Shown in pieces: positions 4,112 through 5,411 of a stretch of DNA of 5,411 nt. The notes under the pieces are model-generated. The model was given only the letters and a program-made list of their open reading frames with translations. It ran no database searches and had not been told where the DNA came from. This DNA is from Syntrophales bacterium (GTDB lineage: Bacteria; Desulfobacterota; Syntrophia; Syntrophales; UBA8958). How positions within the stretch are numbered: the stretch's first letter is position 1; every line of letters starts with the position of its first letter. The translations under genes were made by a program, and so were the position numbers. The stretch spans positions 1-5,411 of the forward strand of contig JALNVY010000168.1 in NCBI GenBank assembly GCA_023231165.1, written 5' to 3'.

Positions 4112-5411
4112 GGAAGTCCGCGCCCGCGGCTGGACGCGGCTCGACGTGATCCTGATCACTGGAGACGCCTACATAGACAGCCCCTATGTAGGCGTCTCCG
4201 TCATCGGCCAGCGTCTCCTTGCCGCCGGCTACCGGGTGGGAATCATTCCCCAGCCGGACATTGCCTCCGGTGCGGACATCACCCGCCTCGGAGAACCGGA
4301 ACTCTTCTGGGGCGTTACCGGCGGCTGCATCGACTCCCTGATCGCCAACCGCACCGCTTCCGGGAAGAAGCGCCAAGGGGACGATTTTACCGCCGGGGGG
4401 ATCAACAACCGCCGCCCCGATCGTGCGGTGATCGCCTATGCCAACCTGATCCGGCGCCACTTTCGTAGGACGAAGCCCATTGTCCTGGGCGGAATTGAAG
4501 CGAGCCTCCGGCGTATCGCCCATTATGACTTCTGGTCAAACAGGGTGAGACGATCCATTCTGATGGACGCGAAGGCAGATCTGATCGTTTACGGCATGGG
4601 TGAAACGACGGTGCTGGAGCTTGCCCACCGGCTTCGCGACGGACGCAAGTTCTGGGACTTGAGGGGCATTTGTTACGCCGCAGCAGAGATAAAACCGGGT
4701 TTTCTGGAACTTCCCTCCTGGGAAGAGGCGGCAGCAGACCCGGCCGCCCTGGAAAAGATGTTTCTTGCCTTCTACCGGAACCAGGATTCCCGCACGGCAT
4801 CGGGACTCTGCCAGAAGCAGGACACCCGCTGGCTTATCCACACCCCCCCCGCCCTGCCCCTCACCGAGGCGGAGATGGACGAGGTTTATGACATGAACTT
4901 CGAAAGGGCGGTCCATCCCTGCCACCACCAGGAGGGCGAGGTCCGGGCGCTGGAAACGATCCGTTTTTCCATCCCCACCCATCGGGGCTGTTACGGAGAG
5001 TGTCACTTCTGTGCCATCGCCGTTCACGAGGGGCGAACGGTCAGCTCCCGCAGTGAGGCGTCCATTCTCCGGGAGGCGGCGGTGATCGCCTCCCTCCCCG
5101 GTTTTAAGGGGTACATCCTCGATGTGGGGGGACCTACGGCGAACATGTACGGATTTGAATGTAAGAAGAAGCTCGCTCACGGCGCCTGCCCGGATCGTGG
5201 CTGTCTCTATCCCACCGTCTGCGAAAACCTGCGTCCCGATCATGGCCCCCAGATCTCGCTTCTTGGGAAGCTCAGGGAGATTCCCAGTGTCAAGCAGGCC
5301 ATCGTTGCCTCGGGAATCCGTTACGACCTCCTCCTCGCCGACCGGAAGCACGGCATTCCCTACCTCCGCAATGTCGTGCGGCGCCACATTTCCGGACAGA
5401 TGAAGATCGCC
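4089..5411 (+). CDS. ygiQ: YgiQ/UPF0313 family radical SAM protein, N-terminal 441 codons
   Basis: Incomplete at the right edge. The protein begins MFLPVTPEEVRARGW, the typical YgiQ opening, from a GTG at 4089. The frame is closed by a TGA at 4071-4073, so no earlier ATG is possible; AAGG at 4080-4083 is a modest ribosome site. TGDAYIDSP (24-32) and GGIEASLRR (134-142) are YgiQ-family signatures of the N-terminal region, which resembles a cobalamin-binding-type Rossmann domain. The radical SAM cluster motif C301-x3-C305-x2-C308 (RGCYGECHFC) binds the [4Fe-4S] cluster that cleaves S-adenosylmethionine. DVGGPTANMYG (345-355) follows, then a second cysteine set C358, C367, C372 and C378, with the spacing I recall from E. 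coli YgiQ. The segment between about residues 195 and 235 lacks the long insertion of the E. coli protein, so this is a compact form. The family's reaction is not established. The C-terminal part lies outside the window. A perfect 16-bp hairpin sits at codons 25-37. Confidence 0.92.
   Translation, partial: MFLPVTPEEVRARGWTRLDVILITGDAYIDSPYVGVSVIGQRLLAAGYRVGIIPQPDIASGADITRLGEPELFWGVTGGCIDSLIANRTASGKKRQGDDFTAGGINNRRPDRAVIAYANLIRRHFRRTKPIVLGGIEASLRRIAHYDFWSNRVRRSILMDAKADLIVYGMGETTVLELAHRLRDGRKFWDLRGICYAAAEIKPGFLELPSWEEAAADPAALEKMFLAFYRNQDSRTASGLCQKQDTRWLIHTPPALPLTEAEMDEVYDMNFERAVHPCHHQEGEVRALETIRFSIPTHRGCYGECHFCAIAVHEGRTVSSRSEASILREAAVIASLPGFKGYILDVGGPTANMYGFECKKKLAHGACPDRGCLYPTVCENLRPDHGPQISLLGKLREIPSVKQAIVASGIRYDLLLADRKHGIPYLRNVVRRHISGQMKIA
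4161..4199 (+). repeat. Perfect 16-bp inverted repeat (hairpin) within ygiQ
   Basis: GGAGACGCCTACATAG (4161-4176) and CTATGTAGGCGTCTCC (4184-4199) are exact reverse complements around a 7-nt loop ACAGCCC. In RNA a further U4160-G4200 wobble pair extends the stem. It encodes residues 25-37 of YgiQ (GDAYIDSPYVGVS) and starts 72 nt after the start codon. It lacks a following run of T, so it is not a rho-independent terminator. It may affect translation or be the product of templated (quasipalindrome) mutation. Confidence 0.9.

Noticed and set aside
3858..4523. 221-codon open frame on the minus strand
   Set aside because: It runs antisense across both the DUF2007 gene and ygiQ, two recognised families, and has no domain of its own.
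4536..5387. 283-codon open frame on the minus strand
   Set aside because: It lies antisense to the clear YgiQ coding sequence, shows no recognisable domain, and is expected as a by-product of GC-rich third positions.

Overview
The window looks like chromosomal DNA of a Gram-negative bacterium with moderately high GC coding regions and AT-richer gaps. An outer-membrane porin with a signal peptide, sigma70-type promoters, a membrane protein fused to a spermidine-synthase-like domain, a DUF2007 protein and a YgiQ-type radical SAM protein together suggest the deltaproteobacteria in the broad sense (Desulfobacterota, for example Geobacter- or Syntrophus-like). This placement is inference from gene content; no rRNA or other marker is present.

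Layout: (1) 1-498, minus strand: the first 166 codons of a DcaP/porin-like outer-membrane protein, with signal peptide, Gln-rich coiled coil and first barrel strands. It is preceded by a very good sigma70 promoter, TTGACA-N17-TATACT, at 554-582. (2) 499-905: a gap of about 400 bp holding that promoter, a 10-bp direct repeat upstream of it, and a possible weak promoter for the next gene. (3) 906-3056, plus strand: a large integral membrane protein with a central spermidine-synthase-like (SAM-binding) domain between two membrane halves. Its start is uncertain because the frame is open from 660. (4) 3065-3613, minus strand: a 182-aa protein resembling SLOG/Rossmann-type nucleotide-binding proteins, convergent with the previous gene and only 8 bp from it. 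It has its own promoter and a candidate operator. (5) 3614-3776: a divergent intergenic region. (6) 3777-4061, plus strand: a DUF2007 small protein. (7) 4089 to the window end, plus strand: a YgiQ/UPF0313 radical SAM protein, 441 codons present and truncated by the window edge. It probably shares a transcript with the DUF2007 gene.

The genes do not form one obvious pathway. The window reads as four transcription units: porin; membrane SpeE-like protein; SLOG-like protein; DUF2007-ygiQ. I see no tRNA, rRNA, CRISPR array, insertion sequence or convincing rho-independent terminator. The most unusual feature is a perfect 16-bp inverted repeat with a 7-nt loop (4161-4199) inside the conserved 5' part of ygiQ. 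A short ATG-initiated ORF that overlaps the ygiQ start out of frame is also notable.
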